Origin: Synergistaceae bacterium UBA5560
Lineage (GTDB): Bacteria; Synergistota; Synergistia; Synergistales; Aminiphilaceae
Direction: 5' to 3'
Length of the DNA stretch: 64,000 nt
Assembly (NCBI GenBank): GCA_002425685.1
Contig: DIMS01000068.1
Span: 1 to 64,000 of the forward strand
In this document: positions 38,753 to 47,368 of the stretch, piece after piece
Layout: each line of letters starts with the position of its first letter
How positions within the stretch are numbered: the stretch's first letter is position 1
The notes under the pieces: generated by a model
What the model was told of the DNA's origin: nothing
What the model saw: the letters and a program-made list of their open reading frames with translations, nothing else
Database searches by the model: none
Translations under genes and position numbers: made by a program

Positions 38753-39661
38753 ATGGCGAAGCACGTGCGAAGAACGGAAGAGCATCCGAGCGGTTCCGTG
38801 CTCGAGCGCATCAGGACGATGGGGGAGCGGCTGAGTCCCAAACAGCGGCAGTTGGCCCGCTTTGTCGTGGAATCTGGTTCCGAGGCGGCGTTCATGAACT
38901 CCGTCGCTCTCGCCGCTGCGGCGGGGGTCAGTGACGCCACGGTGTCGCGGCTTGCCACGGCGCTCGGTTATACGGGGTTCGCCGAGTTCCAGGCAGGAAT
39001 TCAGGCGTTGCTCCAGGAGGACATTTCCTCGCTCCGGCGGTTTCCCCTGGACAGGGAGAGCTCCGGAGACACGCTCTTCGCCAAGGTCTTCGCGCTGGAG
39101 GCGGGGATTCTCAACGAGACGCGGGACGCCGTCGATGCCGCCGCCTACGAGCGGGCGGTGAATCTGCTCTCCGGGGCGAAGAAGGTCCTTGTGGTGGGGT
39201 ACGAGCCCAACGCCTGCGTCGCCTCCTACGCGGCGTTCTTTCTGGGTGTCCTGAGGGCGAACGTGCAGAGCGCCACCACGCTGGACGTGCGGGTCTTCAA
39301 TGCCGTTCAGGACATCGGTCCCGATTCGGTGGCATTGGTCTTCAGCTTTCCCAGGTATCCCCGGCGTATCCAGACCACGGTGGAATTTCTCAAGGCCAAG
39401 GGTGTGCCGGTCATCGGCATTACGGACAGCGTGCTCTCGCCTCTGGCCCCTCTCTCGGACGTGCTCTTTCCCGTGCCCATGAAGTTCATCACCTTCATCG
39501 ATCCTCTGGCGGGAGCCATGGCCCTGGTCCATTCCCTGCTCATCGGGGTTTTTCTGAAGGACGCGGAACGCTCCCGGGGGCAGGTGCGGGCCTTCGAGGA
39601 ATTCGCCGGCAAGGACCGCTATTTCCTCAGGCAGGACGTGGACATTCTCGGTCTGCTCTAA
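38753..39661 (+). CDS. RpiR/MurR-family transcriptional regulator with SIS domain
   Basis: This 302-residue regulator has an N-terminal RpiR helix-turn-helix at about residues 15-90 (LSPKQRQLARFVVE, ATVSRLATALGYTGFAEFQ) and a C-terminal SIS domain at about 125-260 (KVLVVGYEPNACVASYAA). SIS domains usually bind phosphosugars, but RpiR proteins beside TRAP systems also occur. ATG 38753 follows GAGGAG at 38737-38742. It precedes DctPQM-RidA-desulfidase in the same direction and probably controls that operon. The dyads at 38715 and 39974 are candidate operators. Confidence 0.88.
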   Translation: MAKHVRRTEEHPSGSVLERIRTMGERLSPKQRQLARFVVESGSEAAFMNSVALAAAAGVSDATVSRLATALGYTGFAEFQAGIQALLQEDISSLRRFPLDRESSGDTLFAKVFALEAGILNETRDAVDAAAYERAVNLLSGAKKVLVVGYEPNACVASYAAFFLGVLRANVQSATTLDVRVFNAVQDIGPDSVALVFSFPRYPRRIQTTVEFLKAKGVPVIGITDSVLSPLAPLSDVLFPVPMKFITFIDPLAGAMALVHSLLIGVFLKDAERSRGQVRAFEEFAGKDRYFLRQDVDILGLL

Positions 39662-39994
39662 CCGGCCGGAAAAACGGTGGCAGCAGGGAATATGTTTCAA
39701 AACGTCGGAGTTTTTGTGCGTTTCCGTGGTTGTGAAGGGCTTCGGTGCCTGCATCGGGTCCGATGCGGCGGTGTTCGGGATGAACGGGAGGGGGTGAGGG
39801 ATCGGAGGGAGAGCGGGTGTGTCGGTCCGAGGTGAAGGGGACGTGGCTGACCGGCGGCGTGTCCTCCTCCGGAGGGCGATCCGGTATCGGGGGGCGTGTC
39901 GCGGAGTGGAAACCGTGGTGGCGGTGGGTGGTTTTTTCGGAAGGAGCGGAGGCGGTTTTCCGCTCCGGCAGAAGAAATGAGGTGACGTCATTTC
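39662..39994. other. Intergenic region between the RpiR gene and dctP
   Basis: No gene is supported. An 8-bp hairpin GGAGCGGA/TCCGCTCC (39943-39950 and 39959-39966) and the dyad at 39974-39994 lie just upstream of dctP. I see no clear sigma-70 promoter, so dctP may rely on readthrough or on an atypical promoter. Confidence 0.45.
39974..39994 (+). promoter_or_regulatory. Dyad with the dctP ribosome binding site in its loop
   Basis: GAAATGA (39974-39980) and TCATTTC (39988-39994) are perfect inverted arms around GGTGACG, ending immediately before ATG 39995. The Shine-Dalgarno-like GAGGTGA spans the left arm and the loop. It could be a DNA operator or an RNA hairpin that limits initiation. Confidence 0.5.
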
Positions 39995-40993
39995 ATGAGA
40001 AAAATGGTATTCGGCATCCTCGTCGTTGCGTTGTCGGTTCTCTTCGCCGTTTCGGGATGGGCGGCGGAGACGGTCAAGATCCGCATGGCCGGTCAGAGCC
40101 CCATGGAACACCAGGCCACGAAGCACCAGTTCGAGTTCAAGGAAGCCATCGAGAAGCAGTCCGGCGGCCGGTTCGAGATCAAGGTCTATCCGGCGAACCA
40201 GCTCGGCGACTACACCCAGGTGTACGAAGAGGTCATGCGGGGAACGCTGGAAATGGCCCTCATCAACATTCCCAGCCAGTTCGACCAGCGCCTTGAACTG
40301 ACCTACGTCCCCTATCTCGTCGAGAACTATGACCAGGTGAAGACTTTCTTCGCTCCCGACGGTTTCATCGTGAAAACCCTCGGCTCGATTCACGAGAAGC
40401 TCGGCGTGAAGCTCCTCGGCTTCAACATCGAAGGTCTCGGCGGCTTTGCAACCACGGTTCCCGTGGAGAATGCCGCGGATCCCAAGGCGAAGAAGAACGT
40501 CCTGCTCCGGGTGCCCCCCATGGACGTGTTCAAACTCCACGCGGACGACCTGGGGTACACCACCATCTCCGTTCCCTACGCCGAACTCTACACGGCTCTG
40601 CAGACTGGCGTCGCCCAGGGATGGAGCGGCGGTCCTCCCGTTTTGACCTACCTCAGTTTCCGGGACGTGATCAAGGACTACTACCAGTACAACTCCCATC
40701 TCGAGAGCGAGTGCTGGCTCATCAACAAGAAGCTCTGGGACAGTTTTTCCCCGGAGGACCAGAAGATGTTCATGGATGTCATCGCCGAACTCCAGGCCAA
40801 GAGCACCGAGATCGCCCAGAAGGACGACACGGAGTACCTCGAGAAGATGCGCGAGGTGGGCATCGCCGTGAATACCTTCTCGAACGAGGAACTCGCCGCT
40901 CTCGCGGACTACACCCGGGAGACCACCTGGCCTCGCCTGCGGGACCGCCTGACTCCCGAGATCATGGACGAACTGGCGAAGCAGTACCAGTAG
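39995..40993 (+). CDS. dctP: TRAP transporter substrate-binding protein (DctP family)
   Basis: This 332-residue exported receptor has a signal peptide over residues 1-23, cut around GWA-AET. DctP-family features include HQATKHQFEFKEAIEKQS, QLGDYTQVYEEVMRGTLEMA, and the ligand-binding region PMDVFKLHADDLGYTTISVP with the family Arg just before it (LLRVPPMD). Membrane subunits, RidA and a desulfidase follow, so a serine/cysteine-like amino acid or its keto/enamine relative is a reasonable ligand guess. A fossil of a related gene lies upstream at 38500. Confidence 0.92.
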   Translation: MRKMVFGILVVALSVLFAVSGWAAETVKIRMAGQSPMEHQATKHQFEFKEAIEKQSGGRFEIKVYPANQLGDYTQVYEEVMRGTLEMALINIPSQFDQRLELTYVPYLVENYDQVKTFFAPDGFIVKTLGSIHEKLGVKLLGFNIEGLGGFATTVPVENAADPKAKKNVLLRVPPMDVFKLHADDLGYTTISVPYAELYTALQTGVAQGWSGGPPVLTYLSFRDVIKDYYQYNSHLESECWLINKKLWDSFSPEDQKMFMDVIAELQAKSTEIAQKDDTEYLEKMREVGIAVNTFSNEELAALADYTRETTWPRLRDRLTPEIMDELAKQYQ

Positions 40994-41078
40994 AACGCTG
41001 TACCGCCGGCGAACGGCCGGGGTTCCCGGTGGGACCCCGGACCGTCCCGGCATCGCGGAAAGAAAGGAGCGTTGTCCC

Positions 41079-41645
41079 TTGGCGAGCGACTGCACGCCCC
41101 GGCGACGGGGAAACCCCTTCGGAAACGGCATGCTGGGGCACGCTCTTCTGGGGCTCCAGAAGGGCATCATGATTGTCTGCAGTATCGTCGTTGCCGTGGG
41201 AATCAGCATTGCGGCGATTCTGCGCTATGTTTTCCGGACAGATCTCTATGGCAGCGAGGAGATCATCGTGATCTTCGCCTACTGGCTCTATTTCGCCGGA
41301 GGTGCCTTCGGTGCCTACGAGCGGAGTCACATCACCGCCGACGTGGTGTCGGTCTACGTGAAGAATCCCAGGCTCAAGGCGGCTCTCGCCTGCTTCTCCT
41401 CCCTGTGCACGTTCGGCCTCTCCACGCTCTTCGCCTGGTGGGGGTGGCGCATGTTCGCCTGGGGGCTCGAAAAGGGGGGGGCCACGCCGGTGTGGCGCAT
41501 TCCGCTGGTGATCCCCCAGAGCGCCATTTTCTTTGGCCTGGTGCTCATGTCCGTCTACTTTGCCGGCAACGTCCTGGAGGACGGAAAGGTCCTCGCTGCA
41601 GCCTGGCGGAAAGACCCGGAACATCTCCGGGGGGCGGGCGAATGA
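41079..41645 (+). CDS. dctQ: TRAP transporter small permease (DctQ)
   Basis: This 188-residue protein has four membrane segments, preceded by a polar 20-residue N-terminus. DctQ features are LRYVFRTDLYGSEEIIVI near residues 48-65 and AYERSHITADVV. TTG 41079 is supported by AGAAAGGAG nine bases upstream, with no alternative start before the first membrane helix having such a site. It lies between dctP (85 bp) and dctM (19 bp). Confidence 0.9.
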   Translation: MASDCTPRRRGNPFGNGMLGHALLGLQKGIMIVCSIVVAVGISIAAILRYVFRTDLYGSEEIIVIFAYWLYFAGGAFGAYERSHITADVVSVYVKNPRLKAALACFSSLCTFGLSTLFAWWGWRMFAWGLEKGGATPVWRIPLVIPQSAIFFGLVLMSVYFAGNVLEDGKVLAAAWRKDPEHLRGAGE

Positions 41646-41664
41646 TTCCGGAGGAGGATACGGC

Positions 41665-42963
41665 ATGATCATCGGCGCGCTCGTTCTGCTTTTCGTCACT
41701 CTCGTGGTGGGCATTCCCGTTCCCTTCGCCTTCCTCGCCTCCTCGGTGTACGTCATCGTTCTGGGAGGGTACGACCCGAGCTTCCTGCTTCCCTACGGGT
41801 ACAGCAAGATGAGCACCATCGTGCTCCTCGCCATTCCGCTCTTCATCATGGCGGGGGGGATCATGGAGCGCGGCAACATCGGCGAGAAACTCATCGACGT
41901 GGTGGACCTCTTCGTGGGGCGGATCCGGGGCGGTCTCGGCGCCGTTGCGGTGGTGTCCTGCGCGGTCTTCGGCTCCATCACGGGAAGCTGCTGCGCCACC
42001 CTTTCCTGCATAGGTTCCATCATGTTTCCCCGCCTGGAGAAGGCGGGCTATTCCAAGGGATACGCGGCGGCACTCCTCGCCAACGCCTCCGTGCTGGGCA
42101 TCCTCATTCCGCCCAGCGCCATCATGATCCTCTACTCCTGGGTGGGAGGGCAGTCCGTGCTGGCCTGTTTCCTCGCCACGGTGATCCCCGGGGTGATCCT
42201 CACGATACTCTTCGCGGCGATCAACATGTGGATGCAGCGGAAGAATCCGGATCTCGTCCTGGCGGAACCCTTCGCGCCGGGAGAATTTTCGGCGCTCGTG
42301 CGCAAGCGCACCACCCGGGCGCTCCCGGCACTCTTTCTTCCCGTGCTCGTCCTCGGGGGGATCTACGGTGGATTCATGACCCCCACCGAGGCGGCCGCCC
42401 TCGCCACGGTCTACGCGGTTCCCGTGGGGTTCTTCGTCTACAAGGGGCTGAACGGGCGGGAGTTCCTGAAGGTCCTGGTGGAGTCCGCCACCACCACGGG
42501 GGTCATCATGGTCATGCTTTATTCCGTCATGATCCTGAGCCGTCTCTACATCATGGAAGATCTTCCGGGGGAGTTGCTGGCCCTGCTGCAATCCGTCACG
42601 AGCAGCAAGGTGGGAATTCTCCTCATGGTGAACGTCTTCATGGTCGTCATGGGCATGCTCATGGACGACGTGAGCGCGGTCATGCTCTGCACGCCCATTC
42701 TGCTTCCCGTGGTGACCGCCATCGGCGTCCATCCCATCCATTTCGCGGCCATCCTCGGCGTGAATCTCGGGATGGGGAATATCACGCCACCCACGGCGCC
42801 GGTGCTCTACCTCAGCGGACGTCTGAACGGCGCGGCGGTGAACGGCATGCTCTATCCCACACTGGTGCTGATCTGCTTCGGCTGGCTGCCGGTGCTGTTG
42901 CTCACCACCTTTTTCCCGGATCTCTCGCTTCTGCTTCCCAGAATGATCCTGGGCATCAGATAG
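41665..42963 (+). CDS. dctM: TRAP transporter large permease (DctM)
   Basis: This 432-residue 12-segment membrane subunit has family motifs VFGSITGSCCATLSCIGSIM near residues 100-120, IPPSAIMILY near 150, and MTPTEAAALA near 237-246. The C-terminal half contains NLGMGNITPPTAPVLY. ATG 41665 follows GGAGGAGG. It completes the DctPQM set, and RidA follows 64 bp later. Transport is sodium-coupled in characterised relatives. Confidence 0.92.
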   Translation: MIIGALVLLFVTLVVGIPVPFAFLASSVYVIVLGGYDPSFLLPYGYSKMSTIVLLAIPLFIMAGGIMERGNIGEKLIDVVDLFVGRIRGGLGAVAVVSCAVFGSITGSCCATLSCIGSIMFPRLEKAGYSKGYAAALLANASVLGILIPPSAIMILYSWVGGQSVLACFLATVIPGVILTILFAAINMWMQRKNPDLVLAEPFAPGEFSALVRKRTTRALPALFLPVLVLGGIYGGFMTPTEAAALATVYAVPVGFFVYKGLNGREFLKVLVESATTTGVIMVMLYSVMILSRLYIMEDLPGELLALLQSVTSSKVGILLMVNVFMVVMGMLMDDVSAVMLCTPILLPVVTAIGVHPIHFAAILGVNLGMGNITPPTAPVLYLSGRLNGAAVNGMLYPTLVLICFGWLPVLLLTTFFPDLSLLLPRMILGIR

Positions 42964-43027
42964 AACTGAAACTTCACTCTTCGCGCTCCTGTCGAGCGCG
43001 GCCATATTCGACGGAGGTGGATCGATC

Positions 43028-43411
43028 ATGAGAAAGACAGTCGTCACGGACAAGGCCCCGGCAGCGGTGGGCGCCTACAGCCAGGGGACCTACGCGGGAG
43101 ATTTTCTCTACCTGAGCGGGCAGATCGCGCTCGACCCGGCCACGGGCAAAATGGTGGGGGACGGTGATCCCGCCGCGGAAACGCACCAGGTCATGAAGAA
43201 CATCCAGGGTGTTCTCGCCTCTCAGGGGCTTTCGTTCGACCACGTGGTGAAGGCCGTGATCTACGCGGCGAGCATGAAGGACTTCCCCGAGATCAACAAG
43301 GTCTATGCCTCCTATTTCTCCGGCAGCTTCCCCGCCCGCTGTTTCGTGGAGGTCTCCGGCATGGCCCTGAACGCGAAAGTGGAGATCGACATCGTTGCCT
43401 ACAAAGGATGA
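43028..43411 (+). CDS. ridA: RidA-family enamine/imine deaminase
   Basis: This 127-residue cytoplasmic trimeric deaminase hydrolyses reactive 2-aminoacrylate or related enamines released by PLP or Fe-S dehydratases. Signature features are AVGAYSQGTYAG near residue 14, YLSGQIALDP near 27, the catalytic Arg in FPARCFVEV near residue 104, and the terminal VEIDIVAYKG. ATG 43028 follows GGAGGTGG at 43014-43021. It is one base from the next gene, whose predicted product would generate such enamines, so RidA here probably protects against or completes that reaction. Confidence 0.94.
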   Translation: MRKTVVTDKAPAAVGAYSQGTYAGDFLYLSGQIALDPATGKMVGDGDPAAETHQVMKNIQGVLASQGLSFDHVVKAVIYAASMKDFPEINKVYASYFSGSFPARCFVEVSGMALNAKVEIDIVAYKG

Positions 43412-43412
43412 C

Positions 43413-44765
43413 ATGAACGGAACGATGCTTTCGAGGGAGGCCCGGGAGCCCTTTCTCCGGATGTTGCGGAGGCACACCTTCGTCACCGTGGGATGTACCG
43501 ACCCCGTTGCGGTGGGACTTGCCGCCGCCGCCGCCTACCGTCTCACCGGCGGAAACGTGCGGCGCATCGTGGTGGAGATGGACCGCAACATCTATAAGGA
43601 CGCCATCTCCGTGGGCATCCCCGGGACCATGGAAATCGGTCTTCCCCTGGCGGTGGCCCTGGCAATTCTCCGGGGCGATCCCGACGAGGGGCTGCGCCTT
43701 CTCCGGGGTGTCACCGCGGACGACGTGGTCCGGGCGAAGGAGTGCGTGCAGGCCTGGCCCATGGAATTCCGTGCCGCCGGAGAGGAGCCTCCCATCTACG
43801 TGAGGGCCCTCGTGGAGACCGACCGGGGGGTGGGGGAGGCGGTCATTCGGGGCGGACACGACCGTATCGTGGAGACGGTGACGAACGGCGTGCGCACCGT
43901 CCTCGCCCAGGAAGCGGCGGAGGACGACGGCGATCCGGATCTCCTCGACGTGGTCAGCGGCTGCAGCATGGAGGATCTTCTCCTCGCAGTGGAGTCCTTC
44001 GACATGGAGGAACTGGATTTCCTCGCCGAGGGAGTGGACATGAACCTCGCCGCGGCCAAAGCGGGGGAACGGGGTGGATGCGGTACCTCTTCGTCCCCGG
44101 TCGGGTTGGGGCTGGGGGCACAGTACGCGTTTCTCGCCCGGGAGAGCTTTCTTCGGGACGATCTCGTCAACCGGGTGAAGCGCAAGGTGGCCGCCGCCGC
44201 GGACGCCCGCATGGCAGGGTGCGACGTGCCCATTTTCGGCTGCTACGGCAGCGGCAATCACGGTATCACTCTCTTTCTCACCGTGGGGCTCGCGGCGCGC
44301 CATTACCAGGCATCCTGGGAGGCCACGAACCGGGCGCTCGCCCTCTCCCTGCTCATCGTGGGGGTCATCAAGAGCCGTACGGGCATACTCACGCCTCATT
44401 GCGGCTGTGCGGTGGCGGCGGGAACGGGCGCCGCGGGAGGAATCGCCTGGCTTCAGGGCGGACGTGCCAGGGAGATCGAGAACGCGGTGCATCTCATGAT
44501 GGGCAATCTCACGGGCATGCTCTGCGACGGAGCCAAGTACGGCTGTGCTCTCAAGATGGCTACCTCGGCGGGCGCCGCCGTGGAGAGCGCCGCCATGGCG
44601 GCCCTGGGCGGAGCGTTTCTGCCCGAGCGGAACGGCATTGTGGGACGGAATTTTCAGCATTCCATGGACAACCTGCGCAAGATCACCGACGTGGGCATGC
44701 GCGATGTGGATCGGTCGGTGCTGGAGATCCTTCTCGATGGAGAGCCCTCGGAAGGGACGCGCTGA
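43413..44765 (+). CDS. CyuA/UPF0597-family L-cysteine desulfidase (serine dehydratase alpha-like)
   Basis: This 450-residue Fe-S protein is of the UPF0597/CdsB-CyuA family, related to the serine dehydratase alpha chain, which breaks L-cysteine into sulfide, pyruvate and ammonia. Conserved Cys positions expected for the cluster appear in TVGCTDPVA (near residue 29), VSGCSMEDL, TPHCGCAVAAGTGAAGG and CDGAKYGCALK. ATG 43413 is one base after the ridA stop. TRAP uptake plus desulfidase plus RidA reads as a cysteine/serine-type amino-acid degradation unit. Activity on serine, threonine or a D-isomer cannot be excluded. Confidence 0.87.
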   Translation: MNGTMLSREAREPFLRMLRRHTFVTVGCTDPVAVGLAAAAAYRLTGGNVRRIVVEMDRNIYKDAISVGIPGTMEIGLPLAVALAILRGDPDEGLRLLRGVTADDVVRAKECVQAWPMEFRAAGEEPPIYVRALVETDRGVGEAVIRGGHDRIVETVTNGVRTVLAQEAAEDDGDPDLLDVVSGCSMEDLLLAVESFDMEELDFLAEGVDMNLAAAKAGERGGCGTSSSPVGLGLGAQYAFLARESFLRDDLVNRVKRKVAAAADARMAGCDVPIFGCYGSGNHGITLFLTVGLAARHYQASWEATNRALALSLLIVGVIKSRTGILTPHCGCAVAAGTGAAGGIAWLQGGRAREIENAVHLMMGNLTGMLCDGAKYGCALKMATSAGAAVESAAMAALGGAFLPERNGIVGRNFQHSMDNLRKITDVGMRDVDRSVLEILLDGEPSEGTR

Positions 44766-44903
44766 GCTTTCCCCGAGGCGCGTCGGGAGGTTTTCCGCAA
44801 GGGCGGGTGTTGCCCCGCGCCGAACCCGCTTTTTCGGTGTGAGGGGCCCGGGGCTCCGGCAAAGGGACCGGAAGGAAAAAGGCCGGAGCACGGAAAGAAA
44901 AAA

Positions 44904-44948
44904 AGAGAGAGGGCTTTGAGCGGAATTTCCGCTCAAAGCCCTCTCTCT
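44904..44948. terminator. Bidirectional terminator between the desulfidase and M20 genes
   Basis: The stem at 44904-44924 pairs perfectly, over 21 bp, with 44928-44948 around a three-base loop. For the minus strand it is followed by a long T-run (complement of the A-rich 44895-44904). For the plus strand, TTTTA follows after a few bases. It separates two convergent genes. Confidence 0.85.
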
Positions 44949-45002
44949 GTATACGTTTTACTGCGGCTGTGGTGTCCACCCTTGCGTTCGCGGGTCGTTT
45001 TC

Positions 45003-46172
45003 TCAGGAGCCGCAGAACGTCAGAATGGTCTCCGCAAGAACTCCCGCCGTGGCGGCCACGGAGTCGAACTCCACGAACTCCTCCGCGCCGTGCAGGCCGT
45101 ATCCCGTGGGGCCGAAGATGACCGTGGGAATGCCCGCCTCCGCCAGAAGGGCCGAGTCGAGCCAGCCGCTCATGCCGGAAAAGTCCGGAATGCGCCCGAG
45201 CACATGGGAGCAGGCTCCCCGGAGCGCTTCCACGATGGGAAGGGAAGGGTCCACCTCAAGGGGTGGCCGGGAGAAGAGAATCTCCAGGTTGGCCCGGAAG
45301 TTGTTGTCCCGGGAACGGATCTCCCGCAGGATTGTCTGGAGTTCCCGCTCCACCAGAGCGCTGTTCTCGCCGGGAAGCGTCCGTCGCTCCAGCTCGATGC
45401 GGCAGAAATCCGGATAGGTGGAGAGCTCACGCCCTCCCCGAATGGTCGAGGCGTGCACCGATGGTGCGCCCAGAAGAGGATGCGTCCGTTCCTTGAGGCG
45501 TTCTTCCAGCGCTTCCAGTTCGGCGAGGAATTTTCCCGCCTTCACGATGGCGTCCACGCCCTCCAGGGGACGGCTGCCGTGGGCGGCGACTCCCGCCACG
45601 TCCACCCGTGCCCAGACGAACCCCTTGTGGGCCACGCAGACTCCGAGGTCCGTGGGCTCACAGACGATGCCCGCATCGGCCCGGACTGTCCGGAGCAACA
45701 CTTCCGTTCCGAGGCTCGCGTACTCCTCGTCGGCGACGAAGCCGAGGATCACGTCGCCTTTCGGTCGCAGTCCCGCGTCCACAAGGGCTTTGACCGCCGC
45801 CAGCTGGGCGGCCACGCCTCCCTTCATGTCCATGGTGCCCCGACCGTAGAGGCGCCCGTCCCGATAGTCTCCGATAAAGGGCGGGATCGTCATGCCCTCG
45901 ACGCCCACTGTGTCCGTGTGACCGTTCAGGAGGAGCGATCTGCCGCCTCCAGTACCGCGGAGGATGCCCACGGCGTTGTAGCGGGAGGGCGCGATCTCCG
46001 CGACCTCCACCTCCAGTCCCAGGGCGGTCATGCGTTCTCCGAGCCAAGCGGCGATATCCGCCTCGCCACGCCCTCCGGGGACCAGGGAGGGGTTTACTGA
46101 GTCGATGGCGACCATGGCACGCAACGTGTCGAAGAGGTTTCCCTTGTCGATGACAGGAGCGTTCGCGGACAT
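45003..46172 (-). CDS. M20-family metallopeptidase/deacylase (ArgE/DapE-like)
   Basis: This 389-residue zinc hydrolase is related to acetylornithine and succinyl-diaminopimelate deacylases. Motifs are NGHTDTVGV near residue 85, YGRGTMDMKGG near 110, the catalytic DEEYAS near 147, CEPTDLG near 170 and GLHGAEE near 362. The dimerisation domain has the usual VAGVAAHGSRP. ATG 46172 has AAAGGA about nine bases upstream. It stands alone, convergent with the desulfidase and isolated by the 44904 terminator. The substrate is not deducible, and no arginine or lysine biosynthesis genes are near. Confidence 0.87.
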   Translation of the reverse strand: MSANAPVIDKGNLFDTLRAMVAIDSVNPSLVPGGRGEADIAAWLGERMTALGLEVEVAEIAPSRYNAVGILRGTGGGRSLLLNGHTDTVGVEGMTIPPFIGDYRDGRLYGRGTMDMKGGVAAQLAAVKALVDAGLRPKGDVILGFVADEEYASLGTEVLLRTVRADAGIVCEPTDLGVCVAHKGFVWARVDVAGVAAHGSRPLEGVDAIVKAGKFLAELEALEERLKERTHPLLGAPSVHASTIRGGRELSTYPDFCRIELERRTLPGENSALVERELQTILREIRSRDNNFRANLEILFSRPPLEVDPSLPIVEALRGACSHVLGRIPDFSGMSGWLDSALLAEAGIPTVIFGPTGYGLHGAEEFVEFDSVAATAGVLAETILTFCGS

Positions 46173-46442
46173 CGGATCAAGTCCTTTCCTTCTCGGAATG
46201 ATGCGGGGCGAAAGAATGCCCCCGACAACGCCTCCTGTGCAGTATAGCGAATCGGTGCCCGTTCGGCATGCGCTCCCGAGAAAGGCGGAATACTCCGATT
46301 AGAGAAAAGATTCTTGTTGCCGATGAATCACATGTTTCCTTCGGTTTTTTGCGATACTTTTTCATTTTTTCTCAAGAAAAAGCGCACGATCCATGAAATT
46401 TTTCAAAATCAGTCGCTGATCCGGAGGCGTGGTGTCGTTCTT

Positions 46443-47033
46443 TCAGCGTCGTTCCCGCCAGTCCCCGTATTCCATGTACACCCGGGTTCTGTCCGCCACG
46501 GTCTTTCCGCAGAGGCGTTCCACCAGGTACAGCGACAGATCGATGCCCGCGGAGATTCCTTCGGAGGTGCAGATCCGTCCGTTGTCGGTAAAGCGAAGAT
46601 CCTCCCGGATGATCGCTCGGGGAGCGACCTCGCGGAGCCTGGGAAGAACCTCGTGGTGCGTGGTGGCTTCCAGACCGTCCAGAAGCCCTGCCGCGCCGAG
46701 GATGCACGCGCCGGAGCAGACCGAGAAGGTGAGTTCGCACCGCGCTGTAACATCACGTACCCAGGCGAGGACGTTTTCCTTGCGCATCTCCGCCTTTGAT
46801 CCCGCGCCTCCCGGCACTACGAGCACATCCACGGGGGGATGGTCGGCAATCCCGCAGTCCGCAAGAACCCGGAGTCCGTTCACGGCCCGGACGACCCGGG
46901 TGGTCTCGCCGATGGTGAGGACCTTGAAGAGGGTCCAGCCGCTCAATTCGCCCGTCACGGCAAACACCTCGAAGGGACCGGCGAAATCCAGCACTTCCAT
47001 GTCATCGAAAACGTAGATTCCAACTGTGCGCAT
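46443..47033 (-). CDS. DJ-1/PfpI-family protein (isonitrile hydratase/ThiJ-like)
   Basis: This 196-residue class I glutamine-amidotransferase-like protein has its nucleophile elbow at C106 (TFSVCSGACILGAAGLL), followed by ATTHHEVL, and an acidic residue in the early FDDMEVLDFAGPFEVF. This pattern is that of isonitrile hydratase and the sensor domain of GlxA/FtrA regulators, but here no AraC domain is attached. ATG 47033 has GGAGG seven bases upstream. It is separated from the APC permease by a 335-bp gap. Its exact activity is open (hydratase, chaperone or glyoxalase-like). Confidence 0.82.
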   Translation of the reverse strand: MRTVGIYVFDDMEVLDFAGPFEVFAVTGELSGWTLFKVLTIGETTRVVRAVNGLRVLADCGIADHPPVDVLVVPGGAGSKAEMRKENVLAWVRDVTARCELTFSVCSGACILGAAGLLDGLEATTHHEVLPRLREVAPRAIIREDLRFTDNGRICTSEGISAGIDLSLYLVERLCGKTVADRTRVYMEYGDWRERR

Positions 47034-47368
47034 TTTTTTCCTCCCTCTCTTGCGTCGGGCGCCCTCTCCGGGACGCCCCTCCGGAATGTCGTGGTGCCGT
47101 GCCCTAGGTGCCTGGTGGTGTGGAAAGGAAACGTCGTTCCCGTGCCCGTTTGCCCGGAGAACGAGGGTCTCGGCGGGAAGGCGGGAGCATCGGCCTGAAA
47201 CGTCGTCTCCGTCCGCTTGCCTGGAGAACGAGGGGGTTGCGAAGAGCCTTCCGCATCGGAGAAGCTCCCTTTGCCGGGGATTTTCGTGTGCTTCCGCGCT
47301 TTTCGGGAGCGCGGCGTTCTTCTCCGGGGGCAGTGGTGGTGCGCGCAGCACCGCCGGTTCGGACGGTC
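47034..47368. other. Intergenic region with an imperfect tandem repeat
   Basis: No gene is supported between the permease and DJ-1/PfpI genes. The visible structure is a pair of about 63-66-bp imperfect direct repeats (47128-47259), listed separately. I see no terminator with a T-run. Confidence 0.45.
47128..47259. repeat. Two imperfect 63-66-bp direct repeats
   Basis: Copy 1 starts at 47128 and copy 2 at 47197. Both run GAAACGTCGT, then a pyrimidine-rich stretch, then TTGCC-GGAGAACGAGGG, then about 20 diverged bases, then GCATCGG. The repeat is non-coding, with no recognisable element class. Confidence 0.6.
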
